NCBI GenBank assembly: GCA_031316115.1
Contig: JALDRC010000003.1
Span: forward strand, 339,712 to 403,711
Length of the DNA: 64,000 nucleotides
Source: Nitrososphaeraceae archaeon
GTDB taxonomy: Archaea; Thermoproteota; Nitrososphaeria; Nitrososphaerales; Nitrososphaeraceae
Direction: 5' to 3'
Part shown: in pieces, positions 37,808 to 46,335 of the stretch
Layout: each line of letters begins with the position of its first letter
How positions within the stretch are numbered: position 1 is the first letter of the stretch
Notes under the pieces: model-generated
The model's input: only the letters and a program-made list of their open reading frames with translations
What the model was told of the DNA's origin: nothing
Databases searched by the model: none
Translations under genes and position numbers: made by a program

Positions 37808-38179
37808 TTATGATTGTGTATCTTTTTGGCATACTATTTTTTTGTATGAATCAATAAAGCTTTTTGCATACATATTAGCATATTTCTCTGAACCTCGATG
37901 AACTCCACCTTTTGTTCGTAGATGATGATAAAATTCATGTAACACTATAAATGGATTATAAAATATATCTGAATTTATACAATAGATCTTACTTTCTCTT
38001 TGAACGTAAACTGCATATACTGTTCTTCTTTTTCCTTTTATGGTTCCAACAGTTATTTCGGGTGATGTAACATTATAAAAGTTACTGAGATTTTGTAATG
38101 CTTCTTCTGTTTTTTTATTAAGTATCAAATATACTATCTTGGCCTTAGTTATATCATCAGGATTATTAATAATAGACAT
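37808..38179 (-). CDS. Small HExxH metallopeptidase-like protein
   Basis: A 123-residue cytoplasmic-looking protein. FIVLHEFYHHLRTKGGVHRG contains HEFYH (about residues 77-81), a zinc-protease HExxH helix, and GSEKYANMYAKSF downstream supplies a Glu at the distance used as third ligand by gluzincin-type domains such as IrrE/ImmA-like proteins. The N-terminal half (VYLILNKKTEEALQNLSNFY) plus KRRTVYAVYVQRESKIY looks like the small mixed fold that precedes the helix in such minimal peptidases. The active site seems complete but substrate and activity are unknown. The gene lies between an IS6 end and a full IS6 copy. Confidence 0.65.
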   Translation of the reverse strand: MSIINNPDDITKAKIVYLILNKKTEEALQNLSNFYNVTSPEITVGTIKGKRRTVYAVYVQRESKIYCINSDIFYNPFIVLHEFYHHLRTKGGVHRGSEKYANMYAKSFIDSYKKIVCQKDTQS

Positions 38180-38239
38180 ATAAATACAAAGCCTTGAATT
38201 TTTATAAAGATAATAATATAAAATACTTTATATTTTTTC

Positions 38240-38962
38240 GATGCTGTTAAGTTAACGAAAGAGCTTTAGCTGTGAATGTTCTATTTCTAATCTATGGTCA
38301 TTGATTATTTGAAAGAAACAGAACATCCACATGTATAGTAATGTATTATTTGTATTTGTACTTTCTTGGTCTCAGTCTACGAAATACATCTAAAGCATTG
38401 GAACTGTTCAAGGATCAGAATAGAAGTTATGTTGCAATTTGGGAGTGGATTCAACGTTTTGGTTCACTACAGATTTTTAAGAGAAAAAAAGTAACTGGTT
38501 TTATTATAGATGAAACTTTAATTCAGATTGGTAACCAGCGTTTTTGGGTATGGATTTGTATTGAACCAATTCAGAGATCTGTGCTTGGAATTCATATATC
38601 AGAAGAGAGAAACATGTTTGTAGCAGAGAATTTTATCAGTTCTCTTGTATCCAAATATGGTAGACATACAGTATTCACAGATGGAGGTACATGGTATCCA
38701 CAAGCATGTAACTTTTTACACCTAAAACATAGATTGCATTCACCTTTTGAGAAAGGTCTGATTGAAAGAGTGATGCAGTATTTTAAGGATAGAACAGAAG
38801 GTTTTGATGATTACTATCCGTGTACCAAGAATAGCAGTATAAAATGTGATCTACAACTTGTATACAATTGGATGAAAGTGTTTGTTAATCTCTATAATTC
38901 AAAAGTTAGAAATATTATATTATTCAAAATTGGAGGTGAAATACTCTTAACTTAATTGCACC
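38240..38962 (+). mobile_element. IS6-type insertion sequence, about 723 bp, ends degenerate
   Basis: Left end GATGCTGTTAAGTTAAC at 38240 and right end CTTAACTTAATTGCACC at 38946-38962 are diverged forms of the family's repeats. The transposase is nearly complete but has lost its original start. It belongs to a sequence lineage different from the 12.3-kb and 52.8-kb copies. Orientation is opposite to the relic that follows at 39105. Confidence 0.75.
38341..38955 (+). CDS. IS6-family transposase, N-terminus shortened
   Basis: A 204-residue DDE transposase starting [20 protein letters not shown]. Intact relatives have ~17 more N-terminal residues; here the equivalent ERNRT sequence is preceded by a TGA, so initiation must occur at ATG 38341. 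Catalytic motifs are present: GFIIDETLIQIG, VFTDGGTWYPQA and FEKGLIERVMQ, with FDDYYPCTK after them. The C-terminus (NIILFKIGGEILLT) has drifted from that of relatives. It may be inactive because both inverted repeats are degenerate. Confidence 0.8.
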   Translation: MYYLYLYFLGLSLRNTSKALELFKDQNRSYVAIWEWIQRFGSLQIFKRKKVTGFIIDETLIQIGNQRFWVWICIEPIQRSVLGIHISEERNMFVAENFISSLVSKYGRHTVFTDGGTWYPQACNFLHLKHRLHSPFEKGLIERVMQYFKDRTEGFDDYYPCTKNSSIKCDLQLVYNWMKVFVNLYNSKVRNIILFKIGGEILLT

Positions 38963-39104
38963 ATTTTTTCTATTGAATAGTATTCTTGAATTCACTCTTA
39001 ACTCTTAAAACTTAAATCTTGTATATTGTATACTTTCCAATTTTTATTTTCTGTTTAATTCTTCAATCTCTAAATAAACTGAGATTTTTTATATATTAAC
39101 TTCT

Positions 39105-39510
39105 TTTATAGAATCGTTTAATTTAAGATAATACACAGTATTCTAATCTAAAATAATTGCTAACACTTGCGATTATTGTATGATCATAAATAGAAAAAGT
39201 ATTATATCTATTTATATAAATAAAATAGATTACAGTATCGTTTTTTATTGTGTATAATTCTCAAAGTATACTAGTCTTCCTTTTAAATATCTATAAACAT
39301 TCTTTCCATCACTTTTTCTTTTTTTTTGTATGCTAATAGTGTTTCAATCTAATAACAGTATATGCTTTATGTTATCAAGTACTTATGTATTAGTTAGATC
39401 GTAATGTTTTCCATATTAATACAAACGATTTGATGCATTTATCAGATACAACCATATTTCTCAACTTAAAGGGATAAGTTTCAAAGGTGGAACAACGTAT
39501 ATTGTTAAGA
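39105..39510 (-). mobile_element. IS6-type relic
   Basis: Aligns in the minus orientation with the intact copy from its right end (TTTAATTTAAGATAATA) through the Glu-region (CATTCTTTCCATCACTTTTT) to a patch like GATTTGATGCATTTATCAGA. Heavily mutated, with no open frame. It lies directly after the 38.2-kb copy in inverted orientation. Confidence 0.6.
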
Positions 39511-39927
39511 CAAAAGCATTATCAAAAACGTCGGTCTCTCATCTGAATAACATTTTTATATATAATAATAAAAATATTTACTGTTTCTCTTTAATATTTA
39601 GGAAGACTCAACTCTTTATATATGAGAACACACAGTAACAAAACATTTTTTTATATTTGAAAATCACTAACACTTTAGAATTGCTATGTAGACTCAATCC
39701 AAGAAATCATAAATACAGAGAATATTTTACTATCGATGTAAATTTTCTGTTTGTTTAACATAGTTTAGGTACATTTTATTAGAACATCACCATTCATAAC
39801 TAAATTGCTTTTGTTCTCTTAACAAAGCCTTTTAACTTTAGGAAAAAAAATTTATTAATTCTGATTTTGAAAAACAAGGATTTATTGCTTAGATAGTCTA
39901 ACAAAAAAATGTTAAGTCATAGTAATA
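39511..39927. other. Intergenic, no gene seen
   Basis: AT-rich spacer downstream of the flavoprotein gene; nothing recognised. Confidence 0.4.
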
Positions 39928-41115
39928 TCACATCAACCATTCACCTAATCGACTTCTTTCAAAATCAAGTTTCTTTTGATAGAACTCATATGATGGTGGA
40001 TCAAGCCTAGTAGTAGGACCACTTTCATTATAAAAATCTGCATAAATATATCCAGCTTTTTTATCTCCTACTTCCATAAAGCAAAACCCTTTTCCATCAA
40101 ACTTTGTTAGTGCTTTATTGTTATTGTTATCTGTAATTTCATTGATAATCTGCTGGCTGACTACCTTGGCTTGACCCTCTGCAAATATTCCAGCCTTTGG
40201 TATGGTTGTAGTTTTATCAAGTCTAATCTCTGTTACATCGCCTATTGCAAAGACATTCTTATATTTTGTTCTTAGCGTAAATTTATCAACATTAATCCAA
40301 TGTTGATTACCATCTCTTAACAGATCAGAATTCTTGATGATTTGAGGGACCTGATGATTGGGAATTATTATTAATACGTCAAAGCTCGTCTTGACACCAT
40401 TTTCAAATTCTATTGTTTTTTTATCTAATACTTTTTTTATTTTATGTAAAGGATGGAAATTGATGTGTTTCTCATTAAGCAGATTGACAACATCTTGACT
40501 CATTTTTGCTCCAGCTACAGGTAATGATATTGGTGTTGGTACGTAGATATTCAAATCAATAGAATCTCTTGTTCCATTTTTAATCAATATATCATTGATG
40601 ATTAATGACACCTCATAAGGCGCTGGTGGACATTTATATGGAATATTTGCTATACAGATTATTATACGACCACTTTTGAGAGCAAGTATTTTTTCTCGCA
40701 GACGTGGGACTTGTTGAACATTATAAATGTTAAAACAACTCTCATTATCTTCAAACCCTTCGATTTGTTTCGGTGCAAGATCGGCGCCTAGTGCTATTAT
40801 CAAATAATCATAGTGCACTTTATTACGGTTGGTTTTAGTAGTGACGCTATTTTCAGATGGATCTATCTTTATTATTTCATCGTTCAAAAATTTAATTCCC
40901 TTAGATTCTAGCTTATTTAGAGCAATTTGGGAATTCTCCAATCTTCTAGTTCCACTTAGTATCCATAAGTTTACAAGGCCCATCATAAAAGACTGGTTTT
41001 TGTCAATGACAGTAATTTGACATACTTCCTTTTGTAAACTGTTTCGTAATAAGTTGGCTGAAGCCAATCCTCCAAAACCTGCTCCTAAAATTAAGATTTG
41101 TTTTGCGGTAGCCAC
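39928..41115 (-). CDS. FAD-dependent pyridine nucleotide-disulphide-type oxidoreductase (SQR/NDH-2-like)
   Basis: A 395-residue flavoprotein. KQILILGAGFGGLASANLLR (residues 5-24) is the FAD-binding GxGxxG fold, followed by ITVIDKNQSF with the ribose-binding acid. YDYLIIALGADLAPKQIEGF is the conserved ATG-like motif, and KNVFAIGDVTEIRLD (about 295) the second FAD-binding GD motif. KCPPAPYEVSLIINDIL contains a Cys near residue 165 typical of sulphide:quinone oxidoreductases and FCSD-like enzymes; the other redox Cys are not obvious, so a quinone-reducing NDH-2-like role is equally possible. The C-terminal SRLGEWLM is short, with no strong membrane anchor. GTG start. Monocistronic. Confidence 0.85.
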   Translation of the reverse strand: MATAKQILILGAGFGGLASANLLRNSLQKEVCQITVIDKNQSFMMGLVNLWILSGTRRLENSQIALNKLESKGIKFLNDEIIKIDPSENSVTTKTNRNKVHYDYLIIALGADLAPKQIEGFEDNESCFNIYNVQQVPRLREKILALKSGRIIICIANIPYKCPPAPYEVSLIINDILIKNGTRDSIDLNIYVPTPISLPVAGAKMSQDVVNLLNEKHINFHPLHKIKKVLDKKTIEFENGVKTSFDVLIIIPNHQVPQIIKNSDLLRDGNQHWINVDKFTLRTKYKNVFAIGDVTEIRLDKTTTIPKAGIFAEGQAKVVSQQIINEITDNNNNKALTKFDGKGFCFMEVGDKKAGYIYADFYNESGPTTRLDPPSYEFYQKKLDFERSRLGEWLM

Positions 41116-41353
41116 TTTATGATAATAATTGTATTGTTTGTATATTTGTATTGGGTCTTTGGATTGAATTGATTGAATTACCTAAATATTTCATATTATT
41201 ATTAGATGCAAAGGAGTTTAATTATATTAATTGATTCATAATTTTTCAATTACTATACCTTCTAATAACAAGTATAGACGAAGTATTTTTGGATTATTAT
41301 TTATTATTTACAATTAAGAAATCCTAATATGTTAGAGAAATTATTATTTTTTT

Positions 41354-41944
41354 ATGTCAAAAAATAATAAGTTAAATTCAACGAATTTGAGTCCATTTAC
41401 ACAAATAATATTAGATTTTAAAGGAAAAAATATCCCAGATGAACAAATTCAAGCTGATTATAATAATACTATAAATTATCCAAACAATTATTTTGTAGCC
41501 CCTGAGAGATGGAATGAATGTTTTTACACCACATCAAGAAAAAATATGCTTTTATTAAGTCAAGGATTAGAAAATATTGTAAGAATAAAACCACCGTTTA
41601 ATAAATTCGTACTACTAGCTCTCTTTCAAAGGAAAAGTCATTTTGATGCAGTAGCAGAACAATATGCTACTATTATTCCGTTATCAAAAAAAACATACCT
41701 GATAGGAGAAAAGGGATTAGCTCATGGAATAAATTTATCAAATGTTGAAATTATAGACTTTACTGATTTTGGGTTAGACAAAAATTGGATTGTTATGGCT
41801 ATTGCTAATGATGAAGGATGTGCTTTAATTGCAGAAGAGTTTAAACCAGGACAATATAAGGGATTCTTTACAACAAATAGAAATCTTACAAATAGATGTA
41901 CGGATATTCTAAAAGAATTGTTAAATATTGAAATAAAGAGTTAA
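41354..41944 (+). CDS. DICT-like sensory domain protein
   Basis: A 196-residue protein. SRKNMLLLSQGLENIVRIKP precedes LLALFQRKSHFDAVAEQYAT, IPLSKKTYLIGEKGLAHGI, NWIVMAIANDEGCALIAEEF and GFFTTNRNLTNRCTDILKEL. The order (helix, FQ...f....YaxI, VxxxG, strand with W, xxExxxxx) matches the DICT domain, a sensory module often paired with cyclases, kinases or HTHs. Here it is alone. The match is by pattern and not certain. Expressed divergently from the flavoprotein gene, with ~240 bp between the starts; it is convergent with the small gene at 42041. Confidence 0.55.
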   Translation: MSKNNKLNSTNLSPFTQIILDFKGKNIPDEQIQADYNNTINYPNNYFVAPERWNECFYTTSRKNMLLLSQGLENIVRIKPPFNKFVLLALFQRKSHFDAVAEQYATIIPLSKKTYLIGEKGLAHGINLSNVEIIDFTDFGLDKNWIVMAIANDEGCALIAEEFKPGQYKGFFTTNRNLTNRCTDILKELLNIEIKS

Positions 41945-42040
41945 TAACAGTATTGTAACTATTTATATTAATAGATAATCATAAAACAGCAAAAAAACAG
42001 ATTAAATATAATAAAATGTCTTTTTTTTAAACACTGTTAG

Positions 42041-42397
42041 CTAAATTATAAATTCATTAAGATTTGTTTTTGTTACTTTTAAATTGGTATTGTTATTTAA
42101 TAATTCTTGTGCCATCATACCGAGGGATTTTTTTACGCTACTAGTTTTTGTTGGATCGGTTAATGGATCCAATCTAATTGTCAATTGTTGATCTTTTTGC
42201 ATAGCCATGATATAAAATGATTGTACTTTTTGATTTTCTATTACAATAGTTTTAATTAATATTAAATTCTTATCATTATTAATAAATGACTCCTCATATT
42301 TAATAATTGTTGTACTGTCTATTTTGTGAATTTTTTTCTGAAATTGCGTATAAATTCTTTGAAAATCATACCTTCCTGTGAGAACTACATGTGGCAT
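42041..42397 (-). CDS. Hypothetical protein, 118 aa
   Basis: Starts MPHVVLTGRYDFQRIYTQFQ and continues in an alternating strand-helix pattern (TIIKYEESFINNDKNLILIK, IVIENQKVQSFYIMAMQKDQ, LTIRLDPLTDPTKTSSVKKS). The two-layer alpha/beta look with RYDFQRIYTQF recalls small ligand-binding proteins. No family is recognised. It converges on the DICT-like gene with about 96 bp between the stops. Confidence 0.6.
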   Translation of the reverse strand: MPHVVLTGRYDFQRIYTQFQKKIHKIDSTTIIKYEESFINNDKNLILIKTIVIENQKVQSFYIMAMQKDQQLTIRLDPLTDPTKTSSVKKSLGMMAQELLNNNTNLKVTKTNLNEFII

Positions 42398-42761
42398 TTT
42401 ATTAATTAGTATTCATAGAATTATTTAAAAAAATTATCGTTGACTAAGCCAAAATAACTTCAAAGCATGTATAACATAGAAAATTACGACCAATGTCAAT
42501 ATTGCTTATTTAAGGGCAGTAGGTTATGTTATTAATCTTGAAAATAACCATTAATGTATAGATGGATCAAAATGCAGATCAAACTTTTTTTACATCTCAC
42601 TGACCACATTGAGATATTAGTTAAATGGCGTACACTCAAAAATACAAAAAAAAGATTATCAAAAATAAAATAGATTGATAAAAAAATCGTAATCTAATAT
42701 ATATTTATTATTTTTGTGTATATCACTATAGAACAGGTTATTAATAGCTTGAGTCTTTCTC
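42398..42761. other. Intergenic, no gene seen
   Basis: AT-rich, between the 118-aa gene's start and the P450 gene's stop. Nothing recognised. Confidence 0.4.
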
Positions 42762-44126
42762 TTATGATCTCCTGGTTATTTTCAAACGCATTCCGTACTT
42801 TGGACGTAATGTTGCTAATGGTTTCAAAATAACTTTATTGGATGATACACTATTCATCTTCCACAGTCTATCTATTATAGCAATAATAAGAATTGTTTCC
42901 ATCCACGCAAATGGTTCTCCAACACAACTTCTGATTCCACCACCAAAAGGAAAATAGCTAAATCGTGGTAAGTTTTTCTTAAATTCATCTGTCCAGCGAT
43001 CAGGAAAAAAAGCATCAGGCTCTGGAAAATAAAGTGGATTACGGTGCATTACATACTGGCTCATTAAGATTATTGATCCTGATGGAATAAAGTATTTGCC
43101 AATTTTGCAATCATTGATTGCTTGACGCCCTAACGCCCAGGCAGGTGGATAAAGTCTCATAGATTCTGTCAATACTTTTGTAGTATATTCTAGTTTTTGA
43201 ATATCATCAAACGAGACATTTAGTTTATTATCAATCACCGAATAAATCTCTTTTTCAAGTCTTATATCAATCGCTGGATGTTCTGATAACAAATAAAATG
43301 TCCAAGTAAGAGCGTTTGCGGTAGTTTCATATCCTGCTAAAAATATTGTCATTACTTCATCTCTTAATTGTTGATCACTCATCTGTATTCCTTCTACAGT
43401 ATCATATTGTGACTTTAAAAGAGTGAATAATAAATCATTTTCTTTGTTTTCATTTTTCTCTAGTTTTATTCTATGTTCATTAATCATTTTAAATACTATG
43501 GCATCCAAATTCTCTTTTGCGGTTTTGAATCCCTTGTTAATTGATAAAATCGGTATTTTTTCAATCAATTCACCAAATGGCATTAGAAGGCGATTGAAAT
43601 AGTTCATACATGTTAGCAGTGAATCTCCAATTTGATCATCTTCTGGTTTAATATCGTAACCTAATACTGCTTTACAAATAATTTCCAATGTAAGATGTGT
43701 CATCTCTTTCTGTATATCTAGTTCTGTTCCCTCCTTCCAGTTATGACATAGATTTAGGGTTTTTTTTACCATTATTTCAGCATATGATCTGATCCTATTC
43801 GGATAAAATGTCGGTTGTATTAATTGTCGCTGTTTGTCATGATACTCACCTTCACTCGTAAGTAAACCAGAACCCAAAAGACGTTTTGATACCTGTAGTC
43901 CTCTACTTTTTATAAAATTTTTGTGATTAGCTACTAATACATCTTCTATATAATTAGGGTGATTCAAAAAATAGACATTCAGTTTACCAAATTTAAAATA
44001 AGATATATCACCGTAATTCTGAGATATTGTATTTAATGTATTAAGAGGATCACGTAGAAATTTCCAAGCAGTGGAATATGGAAATACATCTTTTGGTCCT
44101 GGAGGATATTCAATAGCATTTTTCAT
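42762..44126 (-). CDS. Cytochrome P450
   Basis: A 454-residue heme-thiolate monooxygenase. The I-helix oxygen-activating motif is AGYETTANALTW (about 263-274), the K-helix ESMRLYPPAWALGR (ExxR, about 322), and the heme loop FPFGGGIRSCVGEPFAWME with the Cys ligand near 400. PERFxxE-like DAFFPDRWTDEFKKNLPRFS is also present. The N-terminus MKNAIEYPPGPKDVFPYSTA lacks a membrane anchor, so the enzyme is soluble. It resembles bacterial CYP102/CYP110-type proteins. No ferredoxin or reductase gene lies beside it, so electrons must come from elsewhere. Substrate unknown; P450s are infrequent in archaea and a bacterial source by transfer is plausible. Confidence 0.95.
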   Translation of the reverse strand: MKNAIEYPPGPKDVFPYSTAWKFLRDPLNTLNTISQNYGDISYFKFGKLNVYFLNHPNYIEDVLVANHKNFIKSRGLQVSKRLLGSGLLTSEGEYHDKQRQLIQPTFYPNRIRSYAEIMVKKTLNLCHNWKEGTELDIQKEMTHLTLEIICKAVLGYDIKPEDDQIGDSLLTCMNYFNRLLMPFGELIEKIPILSINKGFKTAKENLDAIVFKMINEHRIKLEKNENKENDLLFTLLKSQYDTVEGIQMSDQQLRDEVMTIFLAGYETTANALTWTFYLLSEHPAIDIRLEKEIYSVIDNKLNVSFDDIQKLEYTTKVLTESMRLYPPAWALGRQAINDCKIGKYFIPSGSIILMSQYVMHRNPLYFPEPDAFFPDRWTDEFKKNLPRFSYFPFGGGIRSCVGEPFAWMETILIIAIIDRLWKMNSVSSNKVILKPLATLRPKYGMRLKITRRS

Positions 44127-44647
44127 TTAAGAATTTTTCTCTTTTACATTCTTATATTAATATAACTTTTATCGCAATTTCATATAGATAAAAAACCTCA
44201 TTTGGAATTACTAAAAAGATTACAAAAATTTGAATATTGTCTTGAAATAAAGGAAACTTTAAGGTTTAAAGATACAATATTTTAATTAGACAAATAATAT
44301 TTCGATATTATCTCTTACTAATGTCGATAAATTTTAGAAAAGATATATTTATAACCTTAATGCATCTATATTCGATTGATTACATTGTTGGAATGAATAT
44401 CAAAGAAATTCTATAAAACCACTTTTAGGAGGTGGTCATTTAGATGTAAAACAAATTATCCTTCATTCTTGATCTCTTTATACAAGAATTTATTGCAATG
44501 AAAATTAACATGATTTGAAATAGGATTTTATAGAGTATAAAGAATATAGACAATATTTTGGAAGATTATCTAAGTATATGTACCTTTTAATAGCAATACA
44601 AAGAATTTAAACATCCATGGCTTTCAACCGAAAAATATTAACTTATC
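44127..44647. other. Intergenic, decayed material only
   Basis: Holds the P450 promoter. From about 44400 rightward, short coding-like scraps precede the fragment at 44648, so the broken gene probably began here. Confidence 0.35.
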
Positions 44648-44866
44648 TCAATCAAGTTAGTTAATCTGACATTTAAGGATAATCAAATGCTTCTAATGTC
44701 TTTCGAGGCACTTAATACTACAATTGCAGAATTTAGAAATGACAGAGGCCAACTTGAGGACACATTTAAAAGAATTGGTTAAGATATTCTATTCAGTCGG
44801 AATCCAGATTTTTACATAAGATATTTAGTAGGTGGTAAAGAAAATTTCAGATATATTGCTAGTTAA
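44648..44866 (+). pseudogene. Decayed gene fragment with in-frame TAA
   Basis: A coding-like frame SIKLVNLTFKDNQMLLMSFE, then ALNTTIAEFRNDRGQLEDTF and KRIG, meets a TAA at 44780. It resumes as DILFSRNPDFYIRYLVGGKE and ends FRYIAS at 44866. Upstream frames also have stops. The helical, charged composition is that of a soluble protein of unknown family. It lies just left of the IS5/IS427 element. Confidence 0.4.
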
Positions 44867-44927
44867 TAAGGTTTTTCAATCAATAACATCAGCGCAGCTA
44901 ATCCATATGTATAAAATTATATACTTA

Positions 44928-45812
44928 GAGCCTATCCCAAAATTAACCTCCTGGAAATAATAAGACTATTAGCTAATTCCACAAGACCAAAGTAGTTCTC
45001 ATCTTTCTTTTCATATCTTGTGAACAATTTCCTGAATCTGTTATCCCATGAATTTGTTCTCTCTACTACCCATCTTCTTGCAGGATGCTTTTTCTGCAAT
45101 AATTTGATTTCTTCTCTCCTGTGAAGTATATGTGGAATGTATCCTCTTTTGATGATTTCTTGTTCTACTTCTTTGGAATGATATGCTTTATCAAGACATA
45201 GATTCTGTTTATGTTTAGATTTGGATGGTGATGGTCTTTTGATAACAATATTATCAATGGTATTTGTGGCAACAGTAACATCGTGAGTATTGGCAGATGT
45301 TATAAAGTACAAAGAGGAATACCTTTCTTATCTGTTAAAATATGTCTTTTACTGCCTAATTTACTCCTATCAGTTGGATTATGACCAGTCATCGCCCCCC
45401 TAAAGGTGATTTTATAGAGATACTGTCAAGGGATTGCCAATTCCATTTGATTCCTATCTTCTTATCATATAATTTTAGTAATCTGGTCAATAATTTTTCA
45501 AATTTACCTGATTGCATCCATTCTTGAAATCTTCTATGACATGTTGAACCTGAACCATATTCTTTAGGTAACATTTTCCATTGACATCCAGTTCTCAGAA
45601 CAAATACTATACCATCAAGGACTTTTCTGTAGGGAACGATTGGTCTTCCTATTGTATTCTCTGGTTTCTCATCTGGTAGAATATTTTTGATTTCACTCCA
45701 TAAATCATCTGGAATTCGAGTAATAGTTCTAAGATGTTCTTTAATTTTTAACATTAATAGATATGATATAAAAAAAACGAGCTATATTCCTATCTATTTT
45801 TGGGATAGGCTC
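44928..45812 (-). mobile_element. IS5-family (IS427-like) insertion sequence, 885 bp
   Basis: Inverted repeats GAGCCTATCCCAAAA at both ends (44928 onward, and inverted ending at 45812) with a 3-bp target duplication TTA outside each (44925-44927 and 45813-45815). The transposase is split over two frames with a G6 slippery run at the junction, the arrangement of IS427-type elements that use programmed -1 frameshifting. A second frame change further on suggests that this copy may be damaged. A much older copy lies at 13210-13930. Confidence 0.9.
44932..45754 (-). pseudogene. IS5/IS427 DDE transposase in two frames
   Basis: The first frame (45754-45389, 121 aa) starts MLKIKEHLRTITRIPDDLWS with the IPDDLWxxIxxxLP opening of IS5-type enzymes and reaches WQSLDSISIKSPLGG, holding the first catalytic Asp. 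A -1 slip on the GGGGGG run would continue as AMTGHNPTDRSKLGSKRHIL. That frame breaks near 45315 at an apparent 1-bp loss before YFITSANTHDV. The last frame has the second Asp (LDKAYHSKEVE) and ARRWVVERTNSW with the Glu. So one shift looks programmed and the other looks like a lesion. Confidence 0.75.
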
Positions 45813-45815
45813 TTA

Positions 45816-46335
45816 GTAATATAGAATTGATGATAGAGTCAGTTGACAGCAAATAGATAGTAATCGATTAATTATTAGAGTTAATGTTATATTAATCCCG
45901 ATAAGACAATCAAGGAAGTGAATGATGAAATACAGTTTACATAATTCTAAAGGCTTAAAAATTTTCAACTTATTTCTTGACTATATGATATTTTGAATAG
46001 AATTAGAAAAATAAAATATCTTTATCTATAATTGGATCTAATTTTATATGGATTATCAAACTTAGGTTATTTCGAAAAGTCAATTTGACTTGATAATATT
46101 CTTGAATTTGCATAATAAATTGTAAATTTATAACTTGTTATGCACTATTAAATGAGAAACAAATCTAATCTTAGATCATAATTGATAAAATCCTTTTCCT
46201 TATAAATTTGGATCTCATTTATTTTTCGACGCCGAAAAATATTAGCATTTTTTAGTGTATAAAATAATTTTTTGATTTTTCAATTTCCTAATTGATAGAA
46301 AATTTTAAATCTATAAAATATTATATTTACAGCTT
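45816..46335. promoter_or_regulatory. Upstream region of repeat protein: hairpin and TATA box
   Basis: ATTTTTCG(ACGC)CGAAAAAT at 46221-46240 is a perfect 8-bp inverted repeat. CTATAAAATATT at about 46311 is a good TATA box about 25 bp before ATG 46336, implying a leaderless mRNA. The CGGCG core recurs at about 23376 upstream of the TetR operator. No gene seen. Confidence 0.45.
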
